NCBI GenBank assembly: GCA_964392965.1
Contig: CAYMSA010000049.1
Location: forward strand, 1 to 13,287
Length of the DNA stretch: 13,287 nucleotides
Source of the DNA: CAYMSA01 sp964392965
GTDB taxonomy: Bacteria; Actinomycetota; Coriobacteriia; Anaerosomatales; Anaerosomataceae
Direction: 5' to 3'
A model generated the notes under the pieces. It did not search any database. It saw nothing but the letters and a program-made list of their open reading frames with translations, and had not been told where the DNA came from. The position numbers and the translations under genes are program-made. Each line of letters opens with the position of its first letter. Position 1 is the first letter of the stretch. Below are positions 12,861-13,287 of the stretch, in pieces.

Positions 12861-13287
12861 ACACACTCGACGTGAGCCCTGCCGGCGTGAGCGTCATCGC
12901 CGGTCGCAGGACGGTGGTGCCGGACACGGCGGTCACTGGTGTCGCACAGGCGGTGTCGCCAGCCCGCGGGAGCTTCCGGTTGACGGATGTCGCGGTCGCG
13001 TACGGCCGGGACACCGTCATCGAAGGCGTACGGATGGACATCCCCGCCGGAGCGGTCACAGCGCTCATCGGGCCCTCCGGCTGCGGCAAGTCCACGCTGC
13101 TTCGCTGTTTGAACCGCATGAACGACGAGCTCGGCACCGTGCGTGTGAGCGGGATCATCACACTCGACGGCGAGGACATCATGAGCAAGGCGATGGACCC
13201 CGTCGAGCTTCGGATGCGCGTGGGCCAGGTATTCCAGCGTCCCAACCCCTTTCCGATGTCCATCTACGACAACATCGCGTACGGCCC
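12854..13287 (+). CDS. pstB: Phosphate ABC transporter ATP-binding protein PstB, 5' part
   Basis: The frame is open to the right edge; 144 residues are visible of the usual 250-280. Walker A is 'GPSGCGKST' (73-81) and the Q-loop 'GQVFQRPNPFPMS' (124-136) carries the PstB-typical 'RPNPFP'. The signature motif and Walker B lie beyond the window. The protein powers Pi uptake by ATP hydrolysis on the cytoplasmic face of PstCA. ATG 12854 is preceded by AGAGGAAGAAGG (12838-12849) and overlaps the pstA stop by 7 bp; GTG 12857 is an alternative. About 40 residues precede the first conserved strand 'FRLTDVAVAYG', longer than the dozen or so in E. coli PstB, so the N-terminus is an extension or a later start is used. 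Confidence 0.95.
   Translation, partial: MVNTLDVSPAGVSVIAGRRTVVPDTAVTGVAQAVSPARGSFRLTDVAVAYGRDTVIEGVRMDIPAGAVTALIGPSGCGKSTLLRCLNRMNDELGTVRVSGIITLDGEDIMSKAMDPVELRMRVGQVFQRPNPFPMSIYDNIAYG

Overview
The window looks like a high-GC, Gram-positive actinobacterial chromosome, most likely an anaerobic Coriobacteriia-type lineage. This is an inference. It rests on GC-ending codons almost throughout, GTG starts (phosphate-binding protein and response regulator), a PhoR-like kinase with a Bacillus-type extracytoplasmic domain, a CBS-DRTGG manganese pyrophosphatase, and a fumarate-reductase/ketosteroid-dehydrogenase-like flavoprotein of a kind abundant in Coriobacteriia. Exactly 100 Ns at 1507-1606 show a scaffolded draft assembly, possibly a metagenome bin, so the left 1.5 kb and the rest may not be true neighbours.

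Left of the gap lie the 3' part of an FAD-dependent oxidoreductase gene, a hairpin terminator, and a VapBC-type toxin-antitoxin module: a ribbon-helix-helix antitoxin and a PIN toxin cut by the gap. A promoter with a 17-bp spacer is embedded in an array of CATAC/GTATG half-sites that looks like an autoregulatory operator.

Right of the gap (1610-7404, + strand) is a tight run of five genes: AroQ-class chorismate mutase, type I-beta DAHP synthase (ATGA overlap), PcrA/UvrD helicase, CBS-DRTGG manganese pyrophosphatase and a PAP2-family membrane phosphatase. Junctions run from a 4-bp overlap to 17-bp gaps, so they probably form one transcription unit of mixed function. The first two make and branch the aromatic amino-acid precursor; the last two release Pi from PPi and from a lipid or other phosphate ester.

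The right part is a complete-looking phosphate-starvation locus. A two-component pair (response regulator then PhoR-like kinase, - strand, 9932 to 7465) is divergent from pstS-pstC-pstA-pstB (+ strand, from 10165; pstB runs off the window). The 232-bp divergent region holds three TT(A/C)(A/G)CA repeats exactly 11 bp apart, matching the Gram-positive Pho-box pattern. A perfect 13-bp stem hairpin between pstS and pstC probably uncouples the abundant binding protein from the membrane components.

I found no clearly novel system. The most useful leads are the Pho box, the pstS-pstC hairpin with the associated pstC start problem, the toxin-antitoxin operator, and the split chorismate mutase/DAHP synthase pair.
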